The notes under the pieces are model-generated. The model did no database searches. It was not told the DNA's origin and saw only the letters and a program-made list of their open reading frames with translations. Both the position numbers and the translations under genes were made by a program. Below, piece after piece: positions 39,262 through 51,887 of a DNA stretch of 64,000 nucleotides. The DNA lies in NCBI GenBank assembly GCA_004026145.2, contig CP034993.1, positions 5,698,465 to 5,762,464 of the forward strand, read 5' to 3'. The DNA comes from Takifugu bimaculatus. Its lineage: Eukaryota > Chordata > Actinopteri > Tetraodontiformes > Tetraodontidae. Numbering within the stretch: position 1 is the first letter of the stretch; each line of letters opens with the position of its first letter.

Positions 39262-42200
39262 ATGCAGGTATGTTTTGGTTCTTGATTTATTTATCATGAT
39301 AACTTGTGCGGACGTTTATCTAATGTAGTCACTGAGGGAACAGTCGTACATCGGGTTTGGCTAATACAAGTACTCTGGAATTATTGATGTGAATTTGGGA
39401 ATCCGTTTGTGCTCTTGCTTTCACCAGCAACGAGAGGAAAAGCAGCTGGAAGCGTCGGTAGAATCTCTCATCTCTCGGGTGGCCCACGTCAAAACTGCTC
39501 TCCATAGTTTCATTTACAAATTGGAGAATGAATATGAGCGGTTAATGTGGTAAGTACACTCGATATTCTTGACAGAAACCGTATCGCTCAACTCGATCAT
39601 CAGAAGGACTGCCAAACCTTCCACAAGCTTTGAGCTGGTGCCTTGGAGCCATTCACATTTACACTAAAGAACACAGCTTAAATTAACCAAATCACATACG
39701 CTTTATCATCCAAATGCATGCAAAAGCTCCCGGCCCCCATGTTTGATCCAGCAATACAATAAAGATTTCTTTTTACTGGGAAATGTTTAAAACAAACATC
39801 AGGAAAAAAAAGAAATGAGCATGAACAGTCCCAAAATGAAGATCATGGTTCACATGCCTTGTTGAGCTGGTTGGTGGCCTTTTTGGGGAGCTTAATGTTT
39901 GCTGGAGAGGCCTCAAGGCAAACCTTCTCTACTGTCATTATTAATTACAGTTTTATCCAGGACCAAACTGTTCCTGGTCTTGAAGAAGAACAGATCTCTT
40001 ATGAAAACCATGCAAAACACTATTTTTCTTTGCACTGTATATCATGTATTTCTAGGGACATGTGCATGTCTCTGACTGCTGTCTCATATTGTGACCATAC
40101 TGTATTTGGGAGTAGGATTCATTGTGTTTTCTGTTGTAAATGACATTTCAGGCTTTAGCCTGCTTTAAGTGTTATCCCGTTAGCATCATCTGCATCCTAA
40201 AGAATTCACAACTGTAACTTCAAATGTTATTAAAGAACAATCTAGAGGAGCCACTGAGGACAGCTGTTGATGTTGCCCTGTGATGGGCATGTAGCCTATC
40301 ACAAGGACTACACAGACACTGGTGTGGGTTGTTATTCTGGTCAGTAACTAACTTTGTGCATCTGATGTGCTTTTTTTTTTATTTTTTTTTATTTTTTTTT
40401 AATAATTACATCTTTAATATAAATCCAGCTTAAACGTTTTCCCAATTGTGTTTTCTTGTTTTCTGTTTGGAGAAGCACCTCCCCAAAGCTGTTACTTTAA
40501 TTTCTGATTGATTGCTTTCAGGCCCACTGTACTGGACAATTTTGCTCTTCTGTCGGGTCAGTTAAACACCATCAACAAGCTGCTCAGGAATGAGAAAACA
40601 CCATCCTTCCGGAACCAAGTTATAATACCACTTCTTCTGTCACCAGATCGCGATGAGGATTTAGCTGTAAGTGTCCTGCTCCGTGACTTTTTTCCATACA
40701 CTTCAGGAAAATAGATTTAAACTTTAGTTTCTACAGACTAAAATGTGTCCAGTTATAGTATATACAGATTTCTACAGGGTCACTCAAATTGAACAGCTTT
40801 TTTCATTTTACCTGGATCTGGCACCACAGGCCCTGGGGACAATATGGAAACAAAATATTAAAATAACATTTAAATTGCTGCATAGAACTCAAAAAGTCTG
40901 GGTATTTTTCCACACTTGAAAATCACTGAAGTGGACCTATAGTGACTCTGGAACACCATATGTAGAAACTTTTTTAATTTTTTAATTAATTTATTTTTTT
41001 AATTGACTGAGAATGGCCATAAATATTTACCTCGTGCACTAGCATGACCGTGCTGAGAAAATCTGATCAAATGACTGGGAAAGACATTTGTGGCCAGTGG
41101 GAGCCTCGTGGAACTGGGTGAACTATAGCTGCAGTGGGGGCGTTACTACTTTCGGTGAGTAATAAGAATAGAGCAAAATTTGTGGAACCAAGGTGCAACA
41201 CAGCAGCATTGACCAAAAGAGGTCACAACCAAAGGAGCCGATGCACTCGGATCTCTTTACTGTGGGAAAACCACAGGTAAATTAGGGTTTACATCCACCC
41301 TGAAACAGACTGACTCATGCGTTGTCATGTTTTCTTGCCTATAATTTTGGTGGTGAATCAGCACTCGCATCAGCGGAGATCATCTTGTTGGATTGTAAAA
41401 TGTCTGCTCTTTTTGATTCCATCTTGTCGTCCAAGTCAGATACTTGTGTATTCACCAAACCTAAACTCTGTAGGTTTGGCCAGTGCCATTGTGATAAATC
41501 TCCTTTTGACGTTTTGAAGTGGTGCACATCAAACTCTTCAATTTGTGCTCAGAAACTCACAGAGCAGCGCCTCCCAGTGTTCAGCCATGAGATTGTTCCG
41601 GACTACTTGCGGACAAAGCCTGACCCAGATGTGGAGGAACAAGAGAAGCAGCTGACTGCAGAGGCAGCACGTATTGGTGTAGAGGTGGCACAGGTTGGTC
41701 TACTTTGAGTCCAGGTGTAACCATCGGCTGGTGTTATCACTTGACTTGTACTCTTCTTTTACATTTGAAATTGTGTGTGTGTGTGTGTGTGTGACAGTCT
41801 AAAAATAGTCAGACCCTATCTTTAACAAGGTTTCTTCCTGTTGAAGGGGAGTTTTTCCTTCCCACTGTTGCTTGTTGGGGGTTAGGCCCTGGGATTCTGG
41901 AAAGCACCTAGAAACAATTTTGATTGTAACAGAAGCTATATAAATAAAGATTGATTTGATTTTAAAGTGATGTTGCACACTTGGTGTGAAATGTGAAAAA
42001 ACAGTCTACCTCTTAAATTTGAATTACTTGTTACATTTTCATTCCTGGTTTTTATGCTCCCCGGTAATTCTTTCCCCTTTAGTCATGAGAACAATCTATG
42101 AATACTGTATGACAGAAGCAGATCCAGGCGTTGAATAAGCTGTGTTCCAGCCTGCTGGAGAAGCTGAACAACCCTCGTGATGAGAGAGAGGCAGAGAGCA

Positions 42201-43332
42201 TCTGTAAGTTTCAGTAGAAAACTCATTTTCTTCAATCCAGATGGAGGGTTTGTGTTTCATTCTTGGTTTATCTCATTATCTTTCCCAGCATTGCGACAAA
42301 ATAAACAGTATTTCAACCCTGCTGACACGAACACGTTGGTTGGAGCTGTTGCATTTGGGAAAGGCCTTTCCAAATGTAGGCCTCCGGGTCCCGTGGCTCA
42401 GGGACATCCAGGTCCAGGGACCATGATGGGTGGCACTTCAGCTTTACAGCAGGCAACCATCGGGGCTGGGCCAGTCCAGCAGGCAGGTTCTGTTGGTCCA
42501 CAGCAGCCGGGGCAGCAAGGTAAGAGCCAGGGAGAGCTTTTTATACTTGGTTTATTTCCCTGGGTCAGAGAGACGCTGCTGCAGCCCTATATAAACAGCA
42601 CTTTTAAAGTGGCCCCTGATCCGTGTGTGTCCTATATTAATGTGATCACCTGTATATGAATAATCGATTAACAAGACAGTCTGCATATTTGTTGAAGCCA
42701 TCCAGACCTGAAAATACCTCCCAATAATCCCAGCATTTCTTTCAACAATAAATCCTTTAAATGCACTCTTCCAAATATTTATGCAGAACTGGGGGGGGGG
42801 GGGGGGGGGGGGTAAGGGGGTTTTCGCAGCCCAAAAATCCCGTTAACTTATAGGAGAGGCATCAGAAAAGTCGTGTTTTTCCACTAATGTCTGAGGGCCC
42901 ACAGCTCTGCCACACCTTCAGCTAGAAAGCTAGTTTAAACGTAGCCACCTACCGGAACAGCTTCTCAGCCAAACTACCCCCTCCCACGGTCTGAACTACC
43001 CCCTCCCATGGGCTGAACTATTGGCGTCCTGTTGTAGTTTGTGTTTATGTTAATTCATTGTTTATCTCATTATGATGATTCATGTCATATTGACACTTTA
43101 ATACGACCTGGTCACATGAGAACATCCTTATATCTGTCTTTAGTTGCGTCATGTTGATACAAATACTCTTGATACTCATTTACAGATTAATTTATTTGGT
43201 TTGGTATTTGTGTTGAAAATGTGGGTTTTTTTTGTTTTCATATCCCGCTTCATTTTTTCAGGAAAGATGTCGAGCAGCATCAAGACCAACATCAAAGCTG
43301 CAGCTTCCTCCATGCATCCTTACAACCGCTGA
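39262..43332 (+). CDS. med8: Mediator complex subunit 8
   Basis: MED8 is part of the Mediator head module, binding MED18/MED20 and the RNA polymerase II machinery in the nucleus. Seven exons (39262-39267, 39428-39549, 40522-40666, 41553-41693, 42116-42203, 42289-42519, 43262-43332) join in frame to 267 codons plus stop; human has 268. Exon 1 codes only Met-Gln. Landmarks are REEKQLEASVESL, FALLSGQLNTINKLLRNEKT, NQVIIPLLLSPDRDEDL, FSHEIVPDYLRTKPDPDVEE and the C-terminal IKTNIKAAASSMHPYNR. The second half has a Gly/Pro/Gln-rich linker. Introns hold LINE-tail and poly-G tracts but splice sites are intact. Confidence 0.95.
41828..41962 (+). mobile_element. LINE 3'-tail fragment in med8 intron 4
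   Basis: Has CCTGTTGAAGGGGAGTTTTT, CCCTGGGATTCTGG and a terminal TAAATAAAGATTGATTTG. It is the same tail as the copies at 24250, 43947, 51857 and 58613. Confidence 0.6.
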
Positions 43333-43863
43333 GCCCAGCTGCCCTGTCATTGTCCTGAACTGACACATGGGACCACAATAATTTCCATGAAAATAACTAA
43401 CTTGAGGCCTAAATGTGTCTCTGTAAAATCAGAAAAGACTCAGTAAATATTTGTGATAACATATATATATATATACACACACACATATCTATATATTGAT
43501 ATAGATATATACAGCTATCATTTCATTCAAGAGAAGATTTGAGCCAGTATTTTAATATTTGTACTCGTCTTTTTATGAAATCTTGCTTAAACTTGTGTAT
43601 AGTTGTAAACTTGTGTAGTTTCTGTAGTTTGAAAAGACATTTGCACCTCTGAAAAGTTACTTTTTTTTTGTCAGTGGAATAATTTCCAAATGTCTAAGGG
43701 ATCTGAATTTTGGGTTAATAAATGTACCTTTATATTTAATTTTGTTTCCAGATTTGCAGTGCTGTCATGCTACCAGTTGTGCTCCTGAAACATCAGTTTT
43801 TCAGATGTGTTGTGTGTTTCCACTGGTGAGAATGAAATGAGGAAAAAAAACTGTCAGATAATG

Positions 43864-43945
43864 GAGCGGTGGTAGTTCAATCTGTGGGGAACTGGGCTGA
43901 GACGCAGAAGGTTCTGGGTTCACCCTGAGAGGGATAAAGTGGAAG
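43864..43945 (+). repeat. tRNA-derived SINE head
   Basis: GGAGCGGTGGTAGTTCAATC and GGTTCTGGGTTCACCC match degenerate polymerase III A and B boxes. It ends in GAAGAAATC, directly against the (TGATT)-type end of LINE copy B. Confidence 0.5.
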
Positions 43946-43946
43946 A

Positions 43947-44690
43947 AATCAAATCAATCTTTATTTATATAGTGTCTTATACAATCAAAATTGTTTCAAG
44001 GCGCTTTCCAGAATCCCAGGGCCTGACCCCAGACAAGCAACAGTGGCAAGGAAAAACTCCCCTTTAACAGGAAGAAACCTGGAGCAGGACCAGGCTCATG
44101 TAGGGGGACCCTCCTGCTGATGGAGAGGAGAGCATACCATACCATACCATACCATACCATACCATACCATACCATACCATACCATACCATGACCCAGTGG
44201 GGTGACAGAGGCCTGTCAGGTGATCATGTTTCCGGACCCTGGCAGCCTTGGCCTATAACAGCATAGCTAAGATGTGACCTAACGATTAGACGACCCCCTA
44301 AGTATGATAGTTTGTCTGTCTATGATAGTAACTGGAACTGCAGAATTAACAACAATAAGCTTTTTCAAAGAGGTAGGTTTTGAGTCTGATCTTAAAAGTA
44401 GCGATGGAGTCAGCCTCTTGTACCTGGACAGGGAGCTGGTTCCATAGCAGGGGGGCCTGGTAGCTAAATGCTCGGCCCCCCATTCTACCCCCAGAAACTC
44501 TGGGAACCACAAGTAGACCAGCATTCTGAGAGCGGAGCGGTCTATTGGGCTGGTAAGGTATCACTAACTCCTCCAGGTAGGATGGAGCTAGGCCTCTGAG
44601 GACCTTGTAGGTCAAAAGAAGGGTTTTAAAAATTATTCTAAATTTAACGGGCAGCCAATGAAGTGGCGCCATTACAGGAGTTATGTGATC
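43947..44690 (-). mobile_element. CR1/L2-like LINE 3' fragment (copy B)
   Basis: Minus-strand frame 44346-44753 reads HWLPVKFRIIFKTLL, LRGLAPSYLEE and LWNQLPVQVQEADSI, the C-terminus of the RT. The 3' UTR contains an (ATACC)n array (about 44135-44190) where other copies have (GGAGA)n. The tail ends near 43947. Confidence 0.75.
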
Positions 44691-44869
44691 AAAGTCAGAA
44701 GAGTCAAAAGAGGTTTTGTTATTTTTGCATGTCAGGCAGCAGTTGATCTCCAATGGTAGTTGTCATTGGTCACACGTCACTGTGATGCTTCCAAAACCTT
44801 GACCTATTACTGGGTTGGAATACCTCTACAGCCTTCAGTCCTTTTAATGAGACACTAAAAGTTTTGCAC

Positions 44870-45440
44870 ATCTGGATTTGAGAATGTTCTGCCAAGACTC
44901 TGAGCAGCTCCAGCTGGACTTGAGTCTGGACACCAAACCAGAATCAGAATGGCGAAGAAAGAGGATCTAAGTGACTTTGAGCGTGGCTGGTTGTTGGTGC
45001 CAGGAGGGCTGATTTTAGAACCTGCTGATCAACTGGGATTTTCACCCACAACCATCTCCAGGGTCTACAGAGAAGAGTCCCAAACAGAGGACATGTCATG
45101 TGAGGTAGTTGTGTGGATGAAAATGATGTTGGTGTTGGAGAAGGGCAGACTGGTCCTGATGGAAAGGCAACAATATGTCAATTAACCACTGGTTGCAACT
45201 GAGGATTGTAAAAGACTGTCTCTGGAACCCTGAAGAAGATGGGCTACAGCAGAAGACTAACCCCTGCTGTCGGCTAGGAACATGAAAGTGACTGTTGCTC
45301 ATGTTCATCCGTTTACGATCACAGTGAACCATCTTCGATGGCTACTTCGAGCAGGATATGCACATGACAGAGATCATCTGGAGCATGACAATGAGTCCAC
45401 TCTGCTAGTGGGACCTCCAGTCACCTGATCTCAGTCTAAT
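44870..45440 (+). mobile_element. Tc1-like transposase relic
   Basis: Frame 44949-45185 starts MAKKEDLSDFERGWLL and includes LGFSPTTISRVYRE, the N-terminal helix-turn-helix of a Tc1-like transposase. Downstream sequence (45280-45440) resembles later transposase parts but is frameshifted. No terminal repeats were identified. Confidence 0.6.
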
Positions 45441-46699
45441 CGATCACCTTTGCGAACCAACCAGCAATAGAAACCAAAATCTCAGGAATGTTTCAACACC
45501 TGGTTGAAAGTATATCATGAGGAACGAAGGTAGTTCTGAAGGTAAAGGGAGTCAAACCTTCCACTGGCAACCTTGTCCATACATTCTTTATCTTGTGATG
45601 AATAGTAACACAATTATGTGGCCACAACAGTTTCAGTTTCCCTCCCTCCCTGGTCTCCATCAGCTCTCCTCATTCAAGGTTTTGGGAAGCAGCAGTTGGT
45701 TTTCCCACTGGTCTACTTCATTCGCAATGTTGTTTCCTGCACCTCTTGTTCCCTCAGAACCATCTTTCATCCAGCTCACCCCACCCCCAGAACCGTTTAT
45801 GCCATCTTTTACGGTGGGTCAAATGCCACGCATGGATCAGGTCTCCACTTGGATCCAAATGTCATAATGACGGCTGTGATTACTATTCATCAAATCATGT
45901 CCAATTTCATCCTTTTTTAATAGGTCAAGAATTTCAAAACCTTTCTTGCAGGTCTTGCGGTGTGTTTAATTACTCATTCCGAGAGCAGCTGGGATTGTGG
46001 GTAATGAGAGTTAAGAGATCATAGGATTTCTTGAGCTTCATATTTATTTGTTCATTCATGTTTTTGGTTGTAAAGTAACAAAATGGGGAGTAAAATAAAA
46101 GTGACATGACTTTCAGACTATATCTGTAATATACCAGAAGTTTCCTTGTCTGTGGTTCCAATACAACTGTGACACCTCGTCACTTGTTCTGCTTTCACCC
46201 ATTTCCTGTTCATTCTAGTTTTGTGCTTCCACACCTGTGGCTGCCATCTTCAGATTAAATTCATGAGCTGCATTTTCTTTGATCCAGCTCTACAACCCTT
46301 CCAGGCCGTAAATGAGCACTGATTTAAATTAGTTGTTATTCATATTTATTTTGGTCTACAAGATTGAGTAGCCAAGACGAAACGCGTGCTTTTCCACAAA
46401 ATCAATTTTACATATTACTTCTTGTCCAAAACCCAGAAACCTCCAAACCCAAACCCCCGAAATAACAAAAGTAGTCATAACAAAAAAGTTATATTCAAGA
46501 AATAAAGATTAATCAAAAACACTTTATTGACAGTTGTACATTTCCAATCTGCTAATCTGGTGCTGGTATTTTGACTGTCCCGTCCATTTGACGTCAGCTT
46601 ACACAGATGTGTTCCAGCAGCTGCGCATGTCTTAAGTTCCTGCCGATGAAAGCACCAGTCGAGTCCCAGGAAGGGACCCAAATGTTGAAGATGTTGTGA
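45441..46699. other. Intergenic DNA between Tc1 relic and dr1
   Basis: Overlapping plus-strand frames at 45517-45920 may be more transposon debris but have no clear motif. The last part (46500-46699) is presumably the dr1 3' UTR on the minus strand. Confidence 0.35.
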
Positions 46700-47446
46700 T
46701 TACATGTCCTCCTCTTCATCCTCATCCTGAGAGGAATTGGTCTGCTGAGCCGGGTTGGCAGACGATGCTGCGATCTGCGCCTGTTGTGCTGCCTGTTGCA
46801 TCTGCAGCCACTCCTGCTGAGCGATCTCTGCCTGCTGCTGCCGGGCCTGCCGGGCCAAGAGGCACAGGTCAAACCAAAACATGGATGTGCACGTTTGGGT
46901 GCATTTTAATGCAGAAATACGCCGTGACAGAATTGTTACTATCGAAACACGCAATGTTTTGTAGTTTCTTCTCAATAATTCCTACCTTGGCAAATAATTC
47001 CTGTTGTTGCCTGAGGAGCTCCTCTTCTGGGATTCCCAGGTTTTCCAGTCGGGAACTCGCTTTTCTCCTTTTCAGAGCAACAGTTTTGCACTCTTGGAGC
47101 ACGTCCTTTACCTCGGTTATGTACGAGCCGAAGCCAAGGCTCTCCAGGGCTGCGTGTGGAAGCATTTGCAGGGAGATTTGTAGTTTGCAAGCCATGAACA
47201 GGGCGGCTACTCAACAAAGCAGCACTTACCGTTGATTACATGCTCTGGAGATATAGTCTTTTTGTCCGACTTGTTGCATATTTCATTGGCTTCTGAGGAG
47301 ATCAGGTGAATGAACTCCGTGCAGCAGTTAACCACAAGCTCCCTGGCATCGTTGGCCACACGTACATTTGGAAGAGTTTCTTTAATCATCTTGTTAATGG
47401 CTGCTCTGGGGATTGTGAGGTCGTCGTCGTTTCCAGAAGAAGCCAT
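46700..47446 (-). CDS. dr1: Down-regulator of transcription 1 (NC2-beta)
   Basis: With DRAP1, DR1 forms NC2, a histone-fold heterodimer that binds TBP on DNA and blocks TFIIA/TFIIB entry. Three minus-strand exons (47230-47446, 46986-47149, 46700-46846) join to 175 codons plus stop; human has 176. The histone-fold part includes DDDLTIPRAAINKMIKETLP, ELVVNCCTEFIHLISSEAN and KKTISPEHVING. The middle reads ALESLGFGSYITEVK, followed by a Gln/Ala-rich helix (QEWLQMQQAAQQAQIAA) and an acidic end DEDEEEDM. An upstream in-frame ATG at 47458 would add four residues, but MASSGNDDD is the conserved start. The exon 3 acceptor lies in a tandem CGGCAG repeat. Confidence 0.95.
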
Positions 47447-48159
47447 CGCGGCAAGCATATGACGACTAATTCAGAAAATAAACCAACAGAGGCCCCTTTG
47501 AGCTCATAAACTTAATACAGCAAGTAAATTGTCGAATTGGAGATGGTCTGTTCCACTGTCAACAGCGGCAGACTTCTCATTTAAGTGAGCTAACAGGCTA
47601 GCTTGTTCGCCGAAACGAGAAGTAGTTTTACCTGCTCAAACAAAGTCGCTTCTTCAATGGTTAAATGGAATAAAACGTACCAACCCACGTTCCAGTCACG
47701 CTAACCATTAAAACAAGCCAAAATTGAGATCAAATGCGCTTTGCTAGCCAAACATTTGTGGTCCCAGAAGTAATGACGCCGAGAAGCAAAGACAAAACAG
47801 CAAAACTAAAAGGGCTCTTCCTGGTTTGTGTTAAAGTTAGCTTAGCACAAGAGACGAACATAACAGACTTGCCACAACACTGTCGATTGTTCTACTTCAA
47901 ACACCGCAAACTGTCTTAATACGCTTACGATGCAACTGTACCGATATTATTTGGGGAAAACATTAGCTTAAAATCCACCCGGAAACGACGTCAAAAAAAG
48001 GCGGATGTACGTCAGCCCGAGGGGGGCAGAGTTTAAAGTTGCCCGCCCGGTATCATGAGCTCCACCAGGAGGGCGTCAGCTTACGCCTGGCCCAAATAAA
48101 CCTAAATAAACCCAAAAGTTGGCAACAGAGGGACTTTGACCTGATCATTAAGAACACTT

Positions 48160-48160
<1 letters not shown>
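47447..48160. other. dr1 upstream region
   Basis: Contains ACGTCA motifs at 47988-47993 and 48010-48015 that could serve a promoter. No other exon is recognised on either strand. Confidence 0.4.
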
Positions 48161-48274
<114 letters not shown>

Positions 48275-48689
48275 AGTAAATACCGTAAATCTAGCATAAT
48301 ATATTCAATTATACTATCATACCATGTGTCACAATCATTTTATTCAATATAAAATTATGTATAGTGTATATATTTCTATTTTTCCTTAAAATGTATTATT
48401 TTAAGATGCCCAATTTCTATTTGAATACCTTGAAAATAGGTGTTTACTTTTCATTCAATAATCCCCCCAATAATTATTTCCCACTTTCTCATTCTGTTTT
48501 TACTCTAGATGAACTTAAGGCTGTGTATTTCTTGGCAGGTTAAGAAAGTATGGAGAGTAAATGGGATGATGAGTGTGAATGACTCTTCTCATGGTGGAGG
48601 ATGATTCCATTTGTTGGCTTTAAACACAACATTTTATTGACTACTAATCTCACAGCTAACAGGTAAGGTATAGACTCAGTAGTGAGAAC

Positions 48690-51620
48690 TTAGTTGTTAT
48701 TGTCTTTTTCCAAGGTGAAACTCTTTCGGCTTCTCCACCGCAAAAGTTTGAGGAAGTTCAGACTGGCATTAAAGATCTTGTCATGCTCGAACACCATCTT
48801 GTAAAAGGTATCAATGGGGAGGTCACCGTTGGGGTCAGCATATTTCAGCGTGGTCATGGGGGTATAAAGTGTGTTGGTCTGATGGCGAAAAGGGGGGTTG
48901 TCCATGGTGATTATCTTGAGAGTATGCTAGAAAGAAAAAAAGAGTACAGTTCAACTTCAAACATTTGAATGGACAAAATATGTAGTAAACACATTAATAG
49001 TGGATAACTGCAATAGAAAATGTCTGTCTGTAGAACGTTTGTATTCGAGTGAGACGCGACACCTCAGCAATGTCGTCTGCGGTCTGCCCCAAGGTTTCAA
49101 AGATCTGTTTGTAGTTTTTCAAGTAGATATTAGTGAACATGTCAGCGGTCACTTCATCGGCTTTGCTCAGGTCAGTCTTCAAGCCTTCTTCGTAGACCTT
49201 CCGCTCAAACTCTGTTATGACCGGCCCAGGCTCAATAAGGCTGATACTGAGAACAAAGAGTTCAACATGTTAAGGTGCTCAAGAATGGCACCATACGTTA
49301 AGACTGACATATAAAAAGGACATCTCTCGATTAAAGCCACAACTTTTTGTGCCACTAAAACAACAATACATTCTTTGGATTGTGCATGTAAAAATGTGTA
49401 AATTGTATTTAACAATTTGTACAATCCCACTGTTGTATCCTTCCGTTTGGATGCCTGTTATCCTCTATGGAAGGAGCCTACCACACTGGCTGAAGAGATG
49501 CTAGAAGATACAGAATGTAGTTTGCTGGTCAGGTACTGGGAGGCCTGTGGTCCTAATGGGAGGCTGATGAAGATGCAGGTGAGGGCTGGAGTAAAACCAG
49601 CCTACTCGTGCTTGTGTAGCTGGTTTTAAACTGTTTTATTTATATTTGAATTTCACAAAGTTGCACTTTGCATTTTAATGAGAGATCTGTACAGGTTAAC
49701 TAACTAACTAACATGAAGACATGTGTTCTGTCTGAACACATCAGCATCTCACTTGAGCTGAAACCTCAGCGCTTGTACAGCCAGGCTCTCACAGAAGCCT
49801 TCCACAGCAAACTTGGATGCTGCGTAGATGTCATTGAAGAGAATTCCTGCAGGAGACGAGCGTGAACATCATTAAAAACACATTTTTCCACAAACCGGTG
49901 TTCTTATAGTGGATGAACACCCCCACCTTGAATTCCCATCACACTGCTGATAACAACGATGTTTCCCCTCTTTCTCCTCTTCATATCTGGCAGGATTTCC
50001 TTCACCAACCTCACAAGTCCAAAGAAGTTGGTGTCCATCACAGTTTTCATCTCGCCAATCGACTGACACTCAATGGGTCCGATAAGACCCATCCCAGCAT
50101 TGCTGACTACGAGAGCATATCAAGCACAGACAGCAGACCTATGAAGACAACTGCACTGTGGCTTTGATGAGGACAGTAAAAACAAATTTCTGTGAAGAGA
50201 TGCCAATGATGTTAACTTACTGAGAATATCTACCCTGCGGTCAGGCAGGCTGTCCACACAAGCTCTGATGGAGTCCTCATCACACACATCCAGCTGTTTG
50301 ATCTCCAAAGTCCGGCCCAAAGTGCGACCCGCGGCCTTAACCAGAGCCTCACCTTTACTCAGGTTTCTCATGGTGGCATAGACTAAAAGCAAATGTCCAT
50401 TTGAGCAGGAAACTAACTTTAAATGTTTGGGCTGCTTTCAAACCTTAAATAAATACAGTTGCAATCATCAGGAATAAGTAGATTTTTAACTGGCCTATAC
50501 AGTAGGGGACTTTTCAGGTGTCCCCATGTACAAAGTCTTTCATTTCAATTGTATGTAAACTTCAATGGTGAGAAACAGAATCAAACCCCCAGACAATGAC
50601 GCTGTCTGAATTTATTTGAAATAACAATTTGGATTTTGTCGCTTGAAATAAGTATTTGTTCACCTATCAAGCAGCAAGAATTCTGCCCCTCACCTTTTGC
50701 ACCGGTTCAAACGTTTTACTACTCTGAACAACATCTGTCTTGACAGTCAATCAGACTCCAACCTGTCTCCCAAAGAGCTGTCCAAGGACACTGGGGACAA
50801 TATGCACCAGGCTGCAATGGGCTACAGGACAGGACAGCAGCTGGTGAGACAGCTACAACTGTTGGTGTATTTATTAAATGGAAAACAGAAGGAATTACCC
50901 CCTCCTACTCTCTTGGACCGGGGCTCCATGCAAGATCTCATCTCAGAGGTCACCATTAGTAACACCATATACCCTTGTGGATTAAAATCCTCCAGACCCT
51001 CACAATGTCCCTCTACTCAAGCCAGCAATGACCATCCAAAGGATACAGAGGAGGGATGGGATGTTCCAGTGGTCAGATGAGACCAAAATTGAACCATTTG
51101 GTATAAATTCGCCTTGCTGGGTTTTGGAGGATGAGTCCCAAACACACAAGATAGGGGTGCAAAACTCCAACTCACCTCATTCTCCTTCAGTTAGTGAACT
51201 TTTTCAAATACTTTGGACTCCACTCCAACACCGCTCTCTAAAATTAACATCTAAGTGAACCTAATGGCACCTAAATAATTAAACACCAACTAAATGAAGT
51301 TGCACGTCAACATATTTGAAATGAATTGATGGTAGTTGAGGCTTGCTTGGATTTCCAGCTGTTATGTTTTGTCATAATCACACCTCTTGTTTAAGTTCTT
51401 CTCTGACTGGTGAAAGGTTCACCCTGATCAAAGCAGATGTTAATTCAAATACGAGTTATACACTTCCAATTAAAACGAACGGCAGAATTTAAGACAAACC
51501 TCATAAACACACAGTAGATTTACCCATGAATCTTTTCTTCTCATCCTTCGCAATGCGTGCAGCCAAGGAGAGGCCAATTCCAGAGGAACAGCCTGTTATG
51601 AGAACCACTTTCTGGGTCAT
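48690..51620 (-). CDS. rdh8: RDH8-type all-trans-retinol dehydrogenase (SDR family)
   Basis: A short-chain dehydrogenase close to photoreceptor RDH8, which reduces all-trans-retinal using NADPH in outer segments. Six minus-strand exons (51524-51620, 50221-50382, 49927-50106, 49753-49846, 49063-49246, 48690-48926) join to 317 codons plus stop. Cofactor motif TGCSSGIG is at 9-16, SNAGMG at 88-93 (usually NNAG), ISSVMG around Ser141, catalytic YAASK at 154-158, and EPGPV follows. The C-terminal half has PPFRHQTNTLYTPMTTLK, typical of RDH8. Fish have two rdh8 copies and I cannot tell which this is. A Tc1 relic lies in intron 1. Confidence 0.88.
50510..51140 (+). mobile_element. Tc1/mariner-like relic in rdh8 intron 1
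   Basis: ATTGTATGTAAACTTC near the left side resembles a Tc1-type end. AAATAAGTATTTGTTCACC and the decayed coding block FQWSDETKIEPFGIN (near 51060-51105), with the conserved Asp of the DD34E triad region, identify a transposase. The frame is broken by many changes. Confidence 0.6.
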
Positions 51621-51856
51621 GCTGTCCAAGAGTAATTATCTTTGATGTTTAATGGAAGGAAGCAGAAGAACCCCACAGCTATGGTTGAAGAGATACCCAA
51701 GAGTTCCAAGGTGCTGGGAAGGCACAATCCTTAATCCACAAACCTGCAACTCAGCAGAAGGTCGCTGGCTGAAGATTAACAACAGCACGTGTCCTGTTAA
51801 TGCTACATGGACATTAGGCAATTAGGCTGACAAGGCACTTAATTAAGAGATGATTG

Positions 51857-51887
<31 letters not shown>

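Noticed and set aside
42177..42659. 160-codon frame over med8 exons 5 and 6 as a separate gene
   Set aside because: It runs through intron DNA and is explained by the GT/AG-bounded med8 exons.
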